From NCBI RefSeq assembly GCF_009695915.1, contig NZ_VUMZ01000004.1, positions 124,001 to 188,000 of the forward strand: 64,000 nucleotides of DNA. The letters are read 5' to 3'. The stretch comes from Hornefia butyriciproducens. Its GTDB lineage: Bacteria > Bacillota > Clostridia > Peptostreptococcales > Anaerovoracaceae. The notes under the pieces are model-generated. The model did no database searches and was not told the DNA's origin. It saw only the letters and a program-made list of their open reading frames with translations. Shown one piece after another: positions 8,941 through 18,219 of this stretch; the stretch's first letter is position 1, and every line of letters begins with the position of its first letter. Position numbers and translations under genes: made by a program.

Positions 8941-10026
8941 CTACTTCGATTTGAAAATTTTCCAATACCTGCTGTACAGTTCGTCCCCGTCGGGTCCCAC
9001 ATCCCGCAGGGATTCAGACTTCTCCAGCATTTTGTCAGAGGGGAACAGAATCTCGCTGTTCCGCAGCTTTGCGGGCATCATCCGACGTGCGGCATCATTC
9101 GGCGTACTGTAGGTCAGATACTCGAAATTACGGTACGCCACGTCGGCGCGGCACATATAGTCGATGAATTTACGGGCGTTGTCTTTGTGAAAGGCGTTCC
9201 GGGGGATGCACCAGCTGTCGATGAATATCTCTGTTCCTTCCCGGGGTACCACAAAGGCAAGGTCACTGTTCAGTTTCTGGCTGTAGAGCACTTCTCCGTT
9301 CCATACCACGCCCAGATCGGCGGAATTACCGATCAAAAGATCCCGGGCGGAATCGTTGGCATACTTATATACCAGCGGTTTCTGCGCAATCAGGTGCCGG
9401 GCGGCCGCTGCAAGCTGCTTTTCCTTCACGGAGTTCAGCGAAAACCCCAGAGATTTCAGGCTGATTCCCATCGTGTCCCGGAGACTGTCCTGCATCAGAA
9501 TCTTACCCTTGTATTTCTTTCTCCACAAATCATTCCAGGAAGTGACCGAATCCTTTCCCAGCTTTTTTTTGTTGTACATGATTCCCGCGACGCCGTACTG
9601 ATAGGGTACGGAATACCGGTTCCCGGGATCATAGGACTCGTCTGCGATTTTCAGATACCGCCTTCCGATATTCTTATAGTGAGGCATGGATTCCGTGTGG
9701 ATCTCCGCCAGCAGGCCCTCGTTAATCATCCTCTCCACCATGTAGTCGGAAGGACAGATCACATCGTAGACACCCGCGCGGTTTTTGATGACAGGGTACA
9801 TCTCCTCCACAGTATCATAGGTGTCCAGAACCACTTTAATTCCGGTTTCCTTCTGAAAACTTTTTACAACAGCGGGATCGATGTAATCGCCGTAGCAGAA
9901 GACGCGGACCTCCTTTTCATCCCGATGTCCGCATCCCGTCATCGCGCAAGCACAGACAATGATCATTACCACCGCCAGCAATGCGGAAAGCACTCTGCGT
10001 ATTTTGTCAGCCCTGAGCAACCTCAT
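8941..10026 (-). CDS. potD: Spermidine/putrescine ABC transporter substrate-binding lipoprotein
   Basis: About 361 residues. An N-terminal hydrophobic segment ends in the lipobox AMTGC, so the mature protein is a lipoprotein on the outer face of the membrane. VRVFCYGDYIDPAVVKSF and YDVICPSDYMVERMI are typical of the PotD/PotF polyamine-binding family (SBP_bac_8 type). It is the last gene of potABCD, and its start overlaps the end of potC. I use ATG 10026; another in-frame ATG at 10038 sits directly against the AGGAGG, too close to use it. Confidence 0.9.
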   Translation of the reverse strand: MRLLRADKIRRVLSALLAVVMIIVCACAMTGCGHRDEKEVRVFCYGDYIDPAVVKSFQKETGIKVVLDTYDTVEEMYPVIKNRAGVYDVICPSDYMVERMINEGLLAEIHTESMPHYKNIGRRYLKIADESYDPGNRYSVPYQYGVAGIMYNKKKLGKDSVTSWNDLWRKKYKGKILMQDSLRDTMGISLKSLGFSLNSVKEKQLAAAARHLIAQKPLVYKYANDSARDLLIGNSADLGVVWNGEVLYSQKLNSDLAFVVPREGTEIFIDSWCIPRNAFHKDNARKFIDYMCRADVAYRNFEYLTYSTPNDAARRMMPAKLRNSEILFPSDKMLEKSESLRDVGPDGDELYSRYWKIFKSK

Positions 10027-10810
10027 AGAAAAAGTCATCCTCCTCTGCGCCGCGGTCGGACGCTACATTGGCGATCGTCAGCACGATCAGAACGATAACG
10101 AAAATCACGGTGGACAGCGCGAACAGTGTCGGCCGGATACCCACCTTTACCTGACTGTAAATCAGGGTTGAAATCGTGTTGATGCCGGCGCCCCTGGTGA
10201 AGTGGGTGACGACAAAATCATCAACCGACATGGTGAATGAAAGTAAAAAGCCTGTGACTATGCCGGAACGGATCTCCGGAATCACCACCCGCCAGAACGC
10301 ATAGGCCGGCGATGCGCCCAGATCCTGCGCCGCTTCATAACTGGCGGGTCCCACCTGCTTCAGTTTGGGCATTACCGACAAAATCACATACGGTATCGAA
10401 AACGTAATATGCGCCAGAAGCACTGTCCCCCAGTTCAGATAGAAGCCGAAAGCGATGAAGGTGAGCATCAGAGAGATTCCCGTCACGATATCCGCATTCA
10501 GAAGCGGAATGTTGTTTAGCCCCATGATGAAGTTCTGCGTCTTTTTCCTCATCGCCAGAATCCCGATGCTGGCAAGTGTGCCGATGACCGTGGCCACCGC
10601 CGCAGACACCAGCGCGATAGAAAAGGTATTGAAAATCGCCGACAGCATCTGACTGTCCCGGAACATCTCCCGGTACCATTTCAGCGATACGCCGGTCCAC
10701 CTGAACATGGATTTACTCTCGTTGAAGGAGAACACCATCAGCGTCAGAATCGGCAGATACAGAAACAGCAGGATCAGAATGAGGTAAACTGATGTGAATA
10801 TTTTTTTCAT
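10007..10810 (-). CDS. potC: Spermidine/putrescine ABC transporter permease
   Basis: 267 residues with about six membrane helices. The EAA loop that contacts the ATPase is seen as YEAAQDLGASPAYAFWRVVIPEI, and SFTMSVDDFVVTHFTRG is the strongly conserved PotC/YdcV signature. It overlaps potB by 4 bases at its start and potD by about 20 at its end, so the four genes form one transcript read leftwards. Confidence 0.93.
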   Translation of the reverse strand: MKKIFTSVYLILILLFLYLPILTLMVFSFNESKSMFRWTGVSLKWYREMFRDSQMLSAIFNTFSIALVSAAVATVIGTLASIGILAMRKKTQNFIMGLNNIPLLNADIVTGISLMLTFIAFGFYLNWGTVLLAHITFSIPYVILSVMPKLKQVGPASYEAAQDLGASPAYAFWRVVIPEIRSGIVTGFLLSFTMSVDDFVVTHFTRGAGINTISTLIYSQVKVGIRPTLFALSTVIFVIVLIVLTIANVASDRGAEEDDFFYEVAQG

Positions 10811-11619
10811 ATGAAGTTTCCCTCCCCGTTTTTGTCCAGAGCGTTCAGCGCCGCCATGCTGACGATGATAAACAGCATCATGACCAGAGACAGTCCGGAA
10901 CCCAGATTCCAGTTTGCGCTGGTGGTGAACTCCTGCTCGATGATATTACCGATGAGATAGATTTTACCGCCGCCCAGGATGTTAGAGATAACAAAGGTAG
11001 TAAGGGACGGTACAAAGACCATTGTGATGCCGCTGGCAATCCCGGGAATGCTCATAGGCAGAAGAATACGCCGCAGAACCGTGGACTTTCCCGCTCCCAG
11101 ATCGTAAGCCGCTTCAACAATGCTGTCGTCAATCTTCATCATCGCGTTATAAATCGGCAGAACCATGAATGGAAGGAAGTCATAGACCATGCCCAGCACC
11201 ACCGCCGCAGGCGTATTGATAATGGTCAGAGCCGGCAGATGGAGGTGCGCCAGCACCGTATTGAAAATTCCGCCCTTTTCCAGAATCACCTGCCACGCCA
11301 TCGTCCGCAGCAGAAAATTCATCCACATCGGAAGGATGAAGATGAATATGATGAATCCCCGGCGTCCCAGATTGCTGTCCTTCAGGATCATCGCCAGGGG
11401 GAAAGCCAGAAGCAGACAGATTACGGTGCTGATCAATGCAAGCAGCAGGGACAGACCCAGCGCCTGTCCGTGAATCGGCTGAAAAATCGCCAGGATATTA
11501 TTCAATGTAAACGCTCCGGTGCGGTCCGTCAGTCCGTAGTAGAGAATCATCGCAAAAGGGATGACGGTTCCCGCAGCCAGCCACACCAGAAACGGCACAG
11601 CACAGTATTTTTTAGACAT
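10807..11619 (-). CDS. potB: Spermidine/putrescine ABC transporter permease
   Basis: 270 residues with about six membrane helices and an EAA loop VEAAYDLGAGKSTVLRRILLP. The ATG at 11619 overlaps the stop of potA by 8 bases, a standard translational coupling; a longer open frame that runs 54 codons into potA is not membrane-like and is rejected. It forms the heterodimeric channel with PotC. Confidence 0.92.
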   Translation of the reverse strand: MSKKYCAVPFLVWLAAGTVIPFAMILYYGLTDRTGAFTLNNILAIFQPIHGQALGLSLLLALISTVICLLLAFPLAMILKDSNLGRRGFIIFIFILPMWMNFLLRTMAWQVILEKGGIFNTVLAHLHLPALTIINTPAAVVLGMVYDFLPFMVLPIYNAMMKIDDSIVEAAYDLGAGKSTVLRRILLPMSIPGIASGITMVFVPSLTTFVISNILGGGKIYLIGNIIEQEFTTSANWNLGSGLSLVMMLFIIVSMAALNALDKNGEGNFI

Positions 11620-12685
11620 CGCGGCGTATCGCCTCCTGTTCTCTGGTCTTCGGTTTATGCATAATCTGAATGTTCTCCGGCGCGACGTCGAGGCTGACCC
11701 TGTCTCCCACAGCGTGGCTGGTCGTGCTTTGTACAAGCCACTCAAAGCCTCCGGCCAGGATTTCCATCTCGTAATGCACACCGATAAACACGTTGTGAAT
11801 TACCTCTCCGTCCAGTTTGCCTTCACCAGGCCGTCTCACAATCAGATCCTCCGGGCGGATCACCACATCCACGGGCGCATCGTTTCCGAAACCCTCATCA
11901 ATGCAGGGGAACAGCGTGTCGCAGACGCACACCAGACGGTCCCGCAGCATGATTCCGTCCAGAATGTTGCTGTCGCCGATAAAATCCGCCACAAAAGCGT
12001 TCTGAGGCTCGTTGTAGATATCTTCCGGCGTCCCCATCTGCTGAATGAAACCGCCGTTCATGACCACCACCTTGTCGCTCATGGTCAGCGCCTCCTCCTG
12101 GTCGTGAGTCACATAGATAAACGTGATCCCCAGTTCATTTTTCAGTCGGATCAGTTCGTATTCCATATCCTGACGCAGCTTCAGATCCAACGCCCCGAGC
12201 GGCTCATCCAGAAGCAGAACCTTCGGCTCGTTTACTATCGCCCTCGCCATTGCGACCCGCTGCTGCTGACCGCCGGACAGCGATTCGACTCTCCGGTTTT
12301 CAAAGCCCGCCAGATTCACAAGGCGCAGTCCGTACCGTACCTTGTCACGGATGTAGGCATCACTCTTACCGCTGATTCTTAGGCCGAAGGCTATATTCTC
12401 TCCCACATTCATGTGCGGAAACAAAGCATATTTCTGAAAAACTGTGTTGATCTGCCGAAGGTTGGGGGGCATGTCTGTAATATCCTCCCCCTCGAAGAAA
12501 ACCTGCCCTTTATCCGGCGTCTCAAAGCCGCCTACGATACGCAGCGTTGTGGTTTTCCCGCAGCCGGAGGGACCCAGAAGAGTGATGAACTCATTCTCTC
12601 CCACCTGCAGGTTCAGATTGTCCAGGACCACGTTATTTTCAAAGGTCTTGGTAATATTTCTCAATTCAATCAAGGTATCTCTCAT
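11612..12685 (-). CDS. potA: Spermidine/putrescine ABC transporter ATP-binding protein
   Basis: 357 residues. Walker A GPSGCGKTT, signature LSGGQQQR, Walker B KVLLLDEP and the H-loop YVTHDQEEALTMSD are all intact, followed by a C-terminal TOBE regulatory domain. It is the first gene of potABCD. GACAGACGAATG gives a weak ribosome site, and the promoter was not identified with confidence. Confidence 0.93.
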   Translation of the reverse strand: MRDTLIELRNITKTFENNVVLDNLNLQVGENEFITLLGPSGCGKTTTLRIVGGFETPDKGQVFFEGEDITDMPPNLRQINTVFQKYALFPHMNVGENIAFGLRISGKSDAYIRDKVRYGLRLVNLAGFENRRVESLSGGQQQRVAMARAIVNEPKVLLLDEPLGALDLKLRQDMEYELIRLKNELGITFIYVTHDQEEALTMSDKVVVMNGGFIQQMGTPEDIYNEPQNAFVADFIGDSNILDGIMLRDRLVCVCDTLFPCIDEGFGNDAPVDVVIRPEDLIVRRPGEGKLDGEVIHNVFIGVHYEMEILAGGFEWLVQSTTSHAVGDRVSLDVAPENIQIMHKPKTREQEAIRRDV

Positions 12686-12744
12686 TCGTCTGTCTCCATT
12701 TTCTATTTGATTATAACCGCTTGACGAGACAAAAGCAATAACAT

Positions 12745-12818
12745 GAAAAAAAGAGCCTCCGCATCAGATCCGGCGCGCCTTTTCCGGGCATGCACCGGAT
12801 TATTTCTGATGCGGAAGT
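12745..12818 (-). terminator. Intrinsic terminator of the dnaJ transcript
   Basis: On the minus strand a long stem (CTTCCGCATCAGA with its complement TCTGATGCGGAGG) encloses a second stem (TCCGG/CCGGA) and is followed by CTCTTTTTTTC. It lies about 90 bases past the dnaJ stop and just before potA. Confidence 0.8.
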
Positions 12819-12819
12819 T

Positions 12820-12908
12820 CCATGTAATCTTTAATGCGGCAGTCCTGTAAAATTCTTAATACGACGGTTCTGTGTAATTCTTACTGCGACAGTCCCGCAT
12901 AATTCTTA
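12820..12908. repeat. 25-bp tandem repeat (about 3.6 copies) starting at the dnaJ stop codon
   Basis: Read on the minus strand the unit is close to TAAGAATTAYRCRGRACYG followed by YCGYAK. The first TAA is the dnaJ stop codon itself and the last copy runs into the terminator stem. Units are contiguous, with no spacers, so it is not a CRISPR array. Confidence 0.75.
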
Positions 12909-14069
12909 TGAAAACAGCTCTCTGACCTTCTGAGCGAAGCCGGACTTCTTTTTGTAGCAGTCTGTCCCGACTTTCTCTCCCATCTCACGAATCGCTTTTT
13001 TCTGCGCTCCGTTGAGCTTGGTGGGAACCTCCAGAAGAACCTTCACATAGAGGTCTCCCATGCGGCCTGTGCGTACATTTCTGACGCCCTTGCCCTTCAG
13101 CCGGAACACCGTCCCGGGCTGAGTTCCCGCAGGTACCTTGTAGGAGACCTTTCCATCCAGGGTGGGCACTGTGATCTCGTCTCCCAGTGCCGCCTGATTG
13201 AATCCGATGGGGATATCGATGTACAGATTATCCCGGTCTCTGCGGAACAGTTCATGGGGCCGAACAGAAATCACGACATAGAAGTCACCGTTAGGACCTC
13301 CGTTTTCTCCGGGGTCGCCCTGCCCGCGGATAGGAATCACGCTGTCATTATCGACTCCCGCGGGAATATCGACCTTGATTTCAATGGTTTTCTTAACTTT
13401 TCCGCTTCCATGACAGTCCGGACACGGCTTGTCAATAATCTTACCGGTACCTCCGCAGTCCGGACAGGGACCGCTGCTCTGGAATCTGCCGAAGGGCGTG
13501 TTCTGCACCGTATGCACCTGGCCGCTGCCGCCGCATTTGGGGCAGGTCCTTTTCGCTGTTCCCGGAGCCGTTCCCTCGCCGTTGCACTTGGGACACCGGA
13601 CGAACTTCGTCACGCGCAGCGTTTTCTTTGTTCCAAACGCCGCCTCCTCAAAACTGATCGTAATATTCTTCTGCAGATCTCTGCCCTTCCGCGGGCCGGT
13701 TCTGCCGGCTGCCTCTCCGAAACCACCGCCAAAGCCTCCGCCGAACATATCGCCAAAAGCGCTGAAGATATCCTCAAACCCTCCCGCGCCGCCGCCGAAG
13801 CCGCCAAAGCCTCCGCCTGCGCCGCCGAAGCCCGCATTCGGATCCACTCCCGCAAACCCGAACCGGTCGTATTTGTTCTTCTTGTCAGGGTCTGACAGAA
13901 TACTGTACGCCTCATTTACCTCTTTGAATTTTTCCTCGGCTTCCTTATCCCCCGGATTTCGATCCGGATGATATTTCAGAGCCATTTTGCGAAAGGCCTT
14001 TTTGATTTCCTCTTCACTGGCACCTTTCTTCAGGCCGAGGACCTCATAATAATCTCTTTTCTCTGCCAT
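12906..14069 (-). CDS. dnaJ: Chaperone DnaJ
   Basis: 387 residues, type I Hsp40. J-domain at 1-70 (HPDRNPG), Gly/Phe-rich region at about 75-115, then four zinc-binding CxxCxGxG repeats ([32 protein letters not shown]) and the C-terminal substrate-binding domains. It stimulates DnaK and hands it unfolded clients. I start at ATG 14069 ([12 protein letters not shown]); an ATG four codons upstream also exists. It is separated from dnaK by an unusual 440-bp gap holding a 151-bp duplication, so it may have its own promoter or depend on read-through. Confidence 0.95.
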   Translation of the reverse strand: MAEKRDYYEVLGLKKGASEEEIKKAFRKMALKYHPDRNPGDKEAEEKFKEVNEAYSILSDPDKKNKYDRFGFAGVDPNAGFGGAGGGFGGFGGGAGGFEDIFSAFGDMFGGGFGGGFGEAAGRTGPRKGRDLQKNITISFEEAAFGTKKTLRVTKFVRCPKCNGEGTAPGTAKRTCPKCGGSGQVHTVQNTPFGRFQSSGPCPDCGGTGKIIDKPCPDCHGSGKVKKTIEIKVDIPAGVDNDSVIPIRGQGDPGENGGPNGDFYVVISVRPHELFRRDRDNLYIDIPIGFNQAALGDEITVPTLDGKVSYKVPAGTQPGTVFRLKGKGVRNVRTGRMGDLYVKVLLEVPTKLNGAQKKAIREMGEKVGTDCYKKKSGFAQKVRELFS

Positions 14070-14213
14070 ACCTCTCACCATCTAATAATACTATACCGTT
14101 AACCATAACGAACCGACGCCGCGAACCGACGCCATACGCACCAAAATTTGCTCCGGCGGCAGGGCGTCTCCCCGCCGCCCGCAAGCAAATTCTAAAATTC
14201 AGCTATTCCATTC

Positions 14214-14504
14214 CGCCGCTTTTGTTCACTTTTTCCGCGCAGAACGACGGATTTTTTTCGCATCGCACAGGATCGCAAGGCGGAAGCGAGGGCGCGTACT
14301 TCGGCGTACGTAACCGAGCGACCGCCGCCGGGATCCGCAGCGGCGCGGGGAAATTTTGATTTTTCGTCGCTTTTGTTCGCTTTTTCCGCGCAGAACGACG
14401 GATTTTTTTCGCACCGCACAGGATCGCAAGGCGGAAGCGAGGGCGCGTACTTCGGCGTACGTAACCGAGCGACCACCGCCGGGATCCGCAGCGGTGCGGA
14501 AAAA
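14214..14504. repeat. 151-bp tandem duplication between dnaK and dnaJ
   Basis: Two nearly identical units, 14214-14353 and 14365-14504, are offset by exactly 151 bp with only a handful of differences. Each contains CGCAGAACGACGGATTTTTT, a GTAC-TTCGG-CGTAC hairpin and GGGATCCGCAGCGG. GC content is high and no convincing reading frame is preserved. The pattern looks like a family of intergenic repeats; short open frames across it (both strands) look spurious. Confidence 0.85.
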
Positions 14505-14507
14505 AGA

Positions 14508-16400
14508 CTAGTTCTGCGGTTTTTCGTCATCCACGACAGTATAATCCGCATCCACCACATTATCATCGTTTCCGGCCGGACCGGCGCTGCCTGTGCCGCC
14601 CATGTTGGGGCCGGCTCCGGCGGCTCCGCCCATTCCGCTCATGTCGGGGCCGGCGCCCTGGGCGCCCTGCTGCTGATACAGCTTGGCCGCGATGGAGTGG
14701 AATTTCTCGGTCAGGATTTCGGTCTTCGCCTTAATGTCGTCAGGATTGTTGGCCTCGAGTGCCTTCTTCAGATCTTCCTTGGCGGCTTCAACATCCTGCT
14801 TCTCGCTTGCATCGACTTTGTCACCGAGTTCCTTCAGGGATTTCTCGGTCTCATATACCAGGGTTTCAGCCTTGTTGCGGTCTTCGACCTCCTGTTTTCT
14901 CTTGGCGTCCTCGGCGGCGTACTGCTCGGCCTCTTTCACCTTCTGATTGATCTCGTCCTCGGACAGGTTGGTGGAGGAGGTGATGGTGATCGCCTGCTCT
15001 TTACCGGTTCCGAGGTCTTTGGCGCTGACATTCACGATGCCGTTGGCGTCGATATCGAAGGTGACCTCAATCTGCGGGATTCCACGGGGCGCAGGTGCGA
15101 TTCCGGTGAGCTGGAAGCGTCCAAGCGTGATGTTTCCGGCTGCCATCTCACGCTCACCCTGCATGACATGAATGTCTACTGCAGTCTGATTATCTGCGGC
15201 GGTGGAGAAGATCTGGCTCTTCTTCGTCGGAATCGTGGTATTTCTTTCAATCAGTTTAGTCGCCACTCCGCCCAGAGTCTCGATGGACAGGGAAAGCGGG
15301 GTGACATCCAGCAACAGTACGTCGTTGACTTCACCGGTCAGAACGCCTGCCTGAATTGCCGCACCGACTGCGACACATTCATCCGGGTTGATTCCCTTGA
15401 ACGGCTCTTTGCCGGTTACCTTCTTGACTGCGGCCTGCACTGCCGGGATTCTGGTGGAACCGCCGACCAGAATTACTTTGGAAATGTCGCTGTTGGACAC
15501 TCCGGCATCGGCCATGGCTTTGTTCATCGGCTCGATGGTCCGATTGACCAGATCGGCAGTCAGCTGATCGAACTTAGCTCTTGTCAGATCCATGTTCAGA
15601 TGCAGCGGACCTGCGTCGGTTACGGTGATGAACGGCAGATTGATGTTGGTGGTCTGCGCACTGGACAGTTCCTTCTTCGCCTTTTCAGCCGCCTCCTTCA
15701 GTCTCTGGAGCGCCATTTTGTCCGCTCTCAGATCGACACCGTTTTCCTTGGCGAAAGTGTCCGCCATGTAGTTCATAACCGCATTGTCGAAATCGTCTCC
15801 GCCCAGGTGAGTATCACCGTTGGTGGCCAGCACCTCGAACACTCCGTCGCCCAGCTCCAGGATGGAAACATCGAATGTTCCTCCGCCCAGGTCATATACC
15901 AGAATCTTGTGGGAGCCTTCTTCTTTGTCCAGACCGTATGCCAGAGAAGCAGCGGTCGGCTCGTTGATGATTCTCTTTACGTCAAGTCCCGCGATCTTTC
16001 CGGCGTCCTTGGTCGCCTGCTTCTGCGCGTCAGAGAAGTACGCAGGTACGGTGATTACAGCTTCTGTGACCTTCTCTCCCAGATAAGCCTCAGCATCCGC
16101 CTTCAGTTTTCCCAGAATCATCGCGGAGATGTCCTGCGGTGTGTATTTCTTTCCGTCAATTTCAACGGTGTAATCCTCACCCATATGCCGCTTGATCGAC
16201 GTGATGGTTCTCTCCGGATTGGTAACCGCCTGTCTCTTGGCGGTTTCACCGATCAGCCGTTCTCCGCTCTTGGCGAAGCCGACTACGGACGGGGTCGTTC
16301 TGTTTCCTTCTGCGTTTGTGATAACAGTCGGATCGCCGCCTTCCAGCACTGCGACGCAGCTGTTTGTAGTTCCAAGATCTATACCAATTACTTTAGCCAT
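14508..16400 (-). CDS. dnaK: Chaperone protein DnaK (Hsp70)
   Basis: 630 residues. Nucleotide-binding domain with [18 protein letters not shown] (phosphate 1), [15 protein letters not shown] (phosphate 2) and [13 protein letters not shown] (adenosine); then the substrate-binding domain ([12 protein letters not shown]) and a helical lid. The C-terminus is Gly/Ala-rich and ends DDEKPQN, a variant of the usual EEVD-like acidic tail of bacterial DnaK. It is third in the hrcA-grpE-dnaK operon, 11 bases after grpE, and so falls under CIRCE/HrcA control. A long open frame on the opposite strand is a codon-bias shadow. Confidence 0.98.
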   Translation of the reverse strand: MAKVIGIDLGTTNSCVAVLEGGDPTVITNAEGNRTTPSVVGFAKSGERLIGETAKRQAVTNPERTITSIKRHMGEDYTVEIDGKKYTPQDISAMILGKLKADAEAYLGEKVTEAVITVPAYFSDAQKQATKDAGKIAGLDVKRIINEPTAASLAYGLDKEEGSHKILVYDLGGGTFDVSILELGDGVFEVLATNGDTHLGGDDFDNAVMNYMADTFAKENGVDLRADKMALQRLKEAAEKAKKELSSAQTTNINLPFITVTDAGPLHLNMDLTRAKFDQLTADLVNRTIEPMNKAMADAGVSNSDISKVILVGGSTRIPAVQAAVKKVTGKEPFKGINPDECVAVGAAIQAGVLTGEVNDVLLLDVTPLSLSIETLGGVATKLIERNTTIPTKKSQIFSTAADNQTAVDIHVMQGEREMAAGNITLGRFQLTGIAPAPRGIPQIEVTFDIDANGIVNVSAKDLGTGKEQAITITSSTNLSEDEINQKVKEAEQYAAEDAKRKQEVEDRNKAETLVYETEKSLKELGDKVDASEKQDVEAAKEDLKKALEANNPDDIKAKTEILTEKFHSIAAKLYQQQGAQGAGPDMSGMGGAAGAGPNMGGTGSAGPAGNDDNVVDADYTVVDDEKPQN

Positions 16401-16411
16401 AATATTACCTC

Positions 16412-17008
16412 CTAATTATTGACCTTCACCATGGATGGCCTGATTACTTTACTGTTCAGTCTGTATCCCTTCTGCATGACTCCGGTAACCTTGCCGCTTT
16501 CATAGTCCGCATTGTCCTCGGTCATGACAGCGTTGTGGAAGTTCGGATCGAAATCCTCTCCCAGCGCCTTGATCTCTTCCAACCCGGCTTTTTCCAGCAC
16601 GTCGGACAACTGTCTGAAGATCATTTCCATCCCTTTCGCATAGCCTTCGTCCGCACACTCGTGGGAAAGCGCTCGCTCGAAGTTGTCCAGAACCTCCAGA
16701 AGCTGGGTGACGATTTTTTCGTTCGCATATGCGTAGATATCGCTCTTTTCCTTTTCCGTTCTCTTCTTGTAGTTCTGGAAATCCGCCATCAGACGCATAT
16801 ACCTCGCATTCAGCGCTTCGTCCTCCTCCGGCTGCGATTTGTTCTCCGGCTGTTTTTCCGTTTCCTCCTCCGGCTCCGGTTCGGCTCCCGCATTAATATC
16901 CTCGTTCCGGGAATCCTCTGCGGGCGTTTCTTCCTTTTCCGGTTCAGCCGCCTTCTGCTCCTCCTTCTTCAGTTCTTCTTCGTAACTTTTTCTGTCTTCA
17001 TTCGCCAT
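16412..17008 (-). CDS. grpE: Nucleotide exchange factor GrpE
   Basis: 198 residues. An acidic, low-complexity N-terminal third (Glu/Lys/Pro-rich) precedes the coiled coil ([24 protein letters not shown]) and the beta domain ending [16 protein letters not shown], all typical. It exchanges ADP on DnaK. I start at ATG 17008 (GGGAGAAGAAG upstream); a GTG five codons earlier also overlaps the hrcA end. Confidence 0.96.
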   Translation of the reverse strand: MANEDRKSYEEELKKEEQKAAEPEKEETPAEDSRNEDINAGAEPEPEEETEKQPENKSQPEEDEALNARYMRLMADFQNYKKRTEKEKSDIYAYANEKIVTQLLEVLDNFERALSHECADEGYAKGMEMIFRQLSDVLEKAGLEEIKALGEDFDPNFHNAVMTEDNADYESGKVTGVMQKGYRLNSKVIRPSMVKVNN

Positions 17009-18056
17009 CTTCTTCTCCCTCACCGCCTTCTAATCGAAATGTATTGTTCAGGTTTTCTGTCAGGTACTTCACAATGGAAGTGACCTCTCCGTACTTCATC
17101 CGGGTCGGTCCGATCACTCCGATCTTTCCGACCATTTCACCGTTCACATGATAGGTTGCCGTAATCAGCGAGCAGTCGTTCAGATCATCATCGCCGTTTT
17201 CTGTTCCGATGGTCACGATCATTCCATCGTCCCGGTCGAGAAGCTTCTTCGCGAATTCGTCTTTCCTGTCGAACAGGGAGACAAAGTTCTTCGCTCTGGT
17301 CAGATCGCTGTACTCCGGAATATCGAAGATATTGGAGAGCCCGTCCAGATACAGACGGACATTCAGCATATCCGACAGCGTGCGCATGAAGTTCGGCATG
17401 ATGTTCCCCGCCAGCTGGCTCAGCGCCTCGATGTCCGTCCGAAAGTCATCGATGATGTTTCCGGTCAGCACCTCCGTGATCGTCCTGCCTCGATAGTTGC
17501 AGGTGATATTCCTCGCCAGAATGTCCAGGGCTTCATTGGTATACGGAACCCTGAGCTTCAGCGCGGTATTGGAGATTTTCCCGCTCTCAGCCACGATCAT
17601 CAGGATCACCGTCCGTTCATCCACCGGAAGCAGATTGACGAACTTGAGCTTATCCTCGTCCTTCTTCGGTGAAACCGCAAAGGACGCGAGATTTGTAATC
17701 TCTGACAGAAGCTCCGCGGCTCGCTGAATGGTTCTGTCGAACTCATCGATATCCGCCTTCAGCGTCTCGTTGATGAACTGCCGCGTCTGCGGTGAAATCT
17801 GAAAATCTCCCATCATATTGTTGACATACAGGCGATAGGCCTTGTCCGACGGAACGCGCCCTGCAGAGGTATGGGGATGCGTCAGGTATCCCATCTCCTC
17901 CAGATCGCTCATCTCGTTGCGGATCGTAGCCGGACTCACTGACATGTCTAACTTCCTGGAAAGAGTCCTCGAACCAACAGGCTCGGCCGTCTGAACGTAG
18001 TCATTGATGATGGCCTGCAAAATTTTAAGTTTTCTTTCTGTTAATTCCATATTCAT
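16998..18056 (-). CDS. hrcA: Heat-inducible transcription repressor HrcA
   Basis: About 350 residues. N-terminal winged helix (ILQAIINDYVQTAEPVGSRTLSRKLDMSVSPATIRNEMSDLEEMGYL, quoted by features: TAEPVGS and SPATIRNEM are diagnostic), followed by a GAF-like domain. It represses its own operon by binding CIRCE, and GroE chaperones keep it active. ATG at 18056 and 18050 are both possible, with AAGGAG just upstream. First gene of hrcA-grpE-dnaK. Confidence 0.96.
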   Translation of the reverse strand: MNMELTERKLKILQAIINDYVQTAEPVGSRTLSRKLDMSVSPATIRNEMSDLEEMGYLTHPHTSAGRVPSDKAYRLYVNNMMGDFQISPQTRQFINETLKADIDEFDRTIQRAAELLSEITNLASFAVSPKKDEDKLKFVNLLPVDERTVILMIVAESGKISNTALKLRVPYTNEALDILARNITCNYRGRTITEVLTGNIIDDFRTDIEALSQLAGNIMPNFMRTLSDMLNVRLYLDGLSNIFDIPEYSDLTRAKNFVSLFDRKDEFAKKLLDRDDGMIVTIGTENGDDDLNDCSLITATYHVNGEMVGKIGVIGPTRMKYGEVTSIVKYLTENLNNTFRLEGGEGEEDGE

Positions 18057-18065
18057 CTCTCCTTG

Positions 18066-18092
18066 TTAGCACTCGACTTGTGCGAGTGCTAA
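18066..18092 (-). promoter_or_regulatory. CIRCE operator
   Basis: Perfect TTAGCACTC-N9-GAGTGCTAA inverted repeat, exactly the consensus HrcA operator, about 10 bases upstream of the hrcA ribosome site and inside the 5' untranslated region. Confidence 0.97.
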
Positions 18093-18103
18093 ACACTACA
18101 TAT

Positions 18104-18132
18104 AATGTACTACCACGAAACGTCGATGTCAA
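18104..18132 (-). promoter_or_regulatory. Probable promoter of the hrcA operon
   Basis: TTGACA at 18132-18127 with TACATT 17 bases on (18109-18104). The start would fall just upstream of CIRCE, as usual for class I heat-shock operons. The -10 is imperfect; an alternative TTATAT overlaps it at poor spacing. Confidence 0.6.
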
Positions 18133-18219
18133 CCATATTTCTCAAATATTTTTTGTAAAATCACAGCAGGAAGGGAGTTTCACCTGATGTTCACAGATTC
18201 CTCACGCCGCACACTGCCG

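Noticed and set aside
12820-12908. Possible CRISPR array after dnaJ
   Set aside because: Units are contiguous without spacers and there are no cas genes in the window.
14192-14566. Small frame through the 151-bp repeats
   Set aside because: Repeated sequence read in-frame across both units; no ribosome site and arginine-rich composition.
14373-16415. 680-codon open frame antisense to dnaK
   Set aside because: It is fully antisense to dnaK and has biased, low-complexity composition; dnaK in the other strand is certain.
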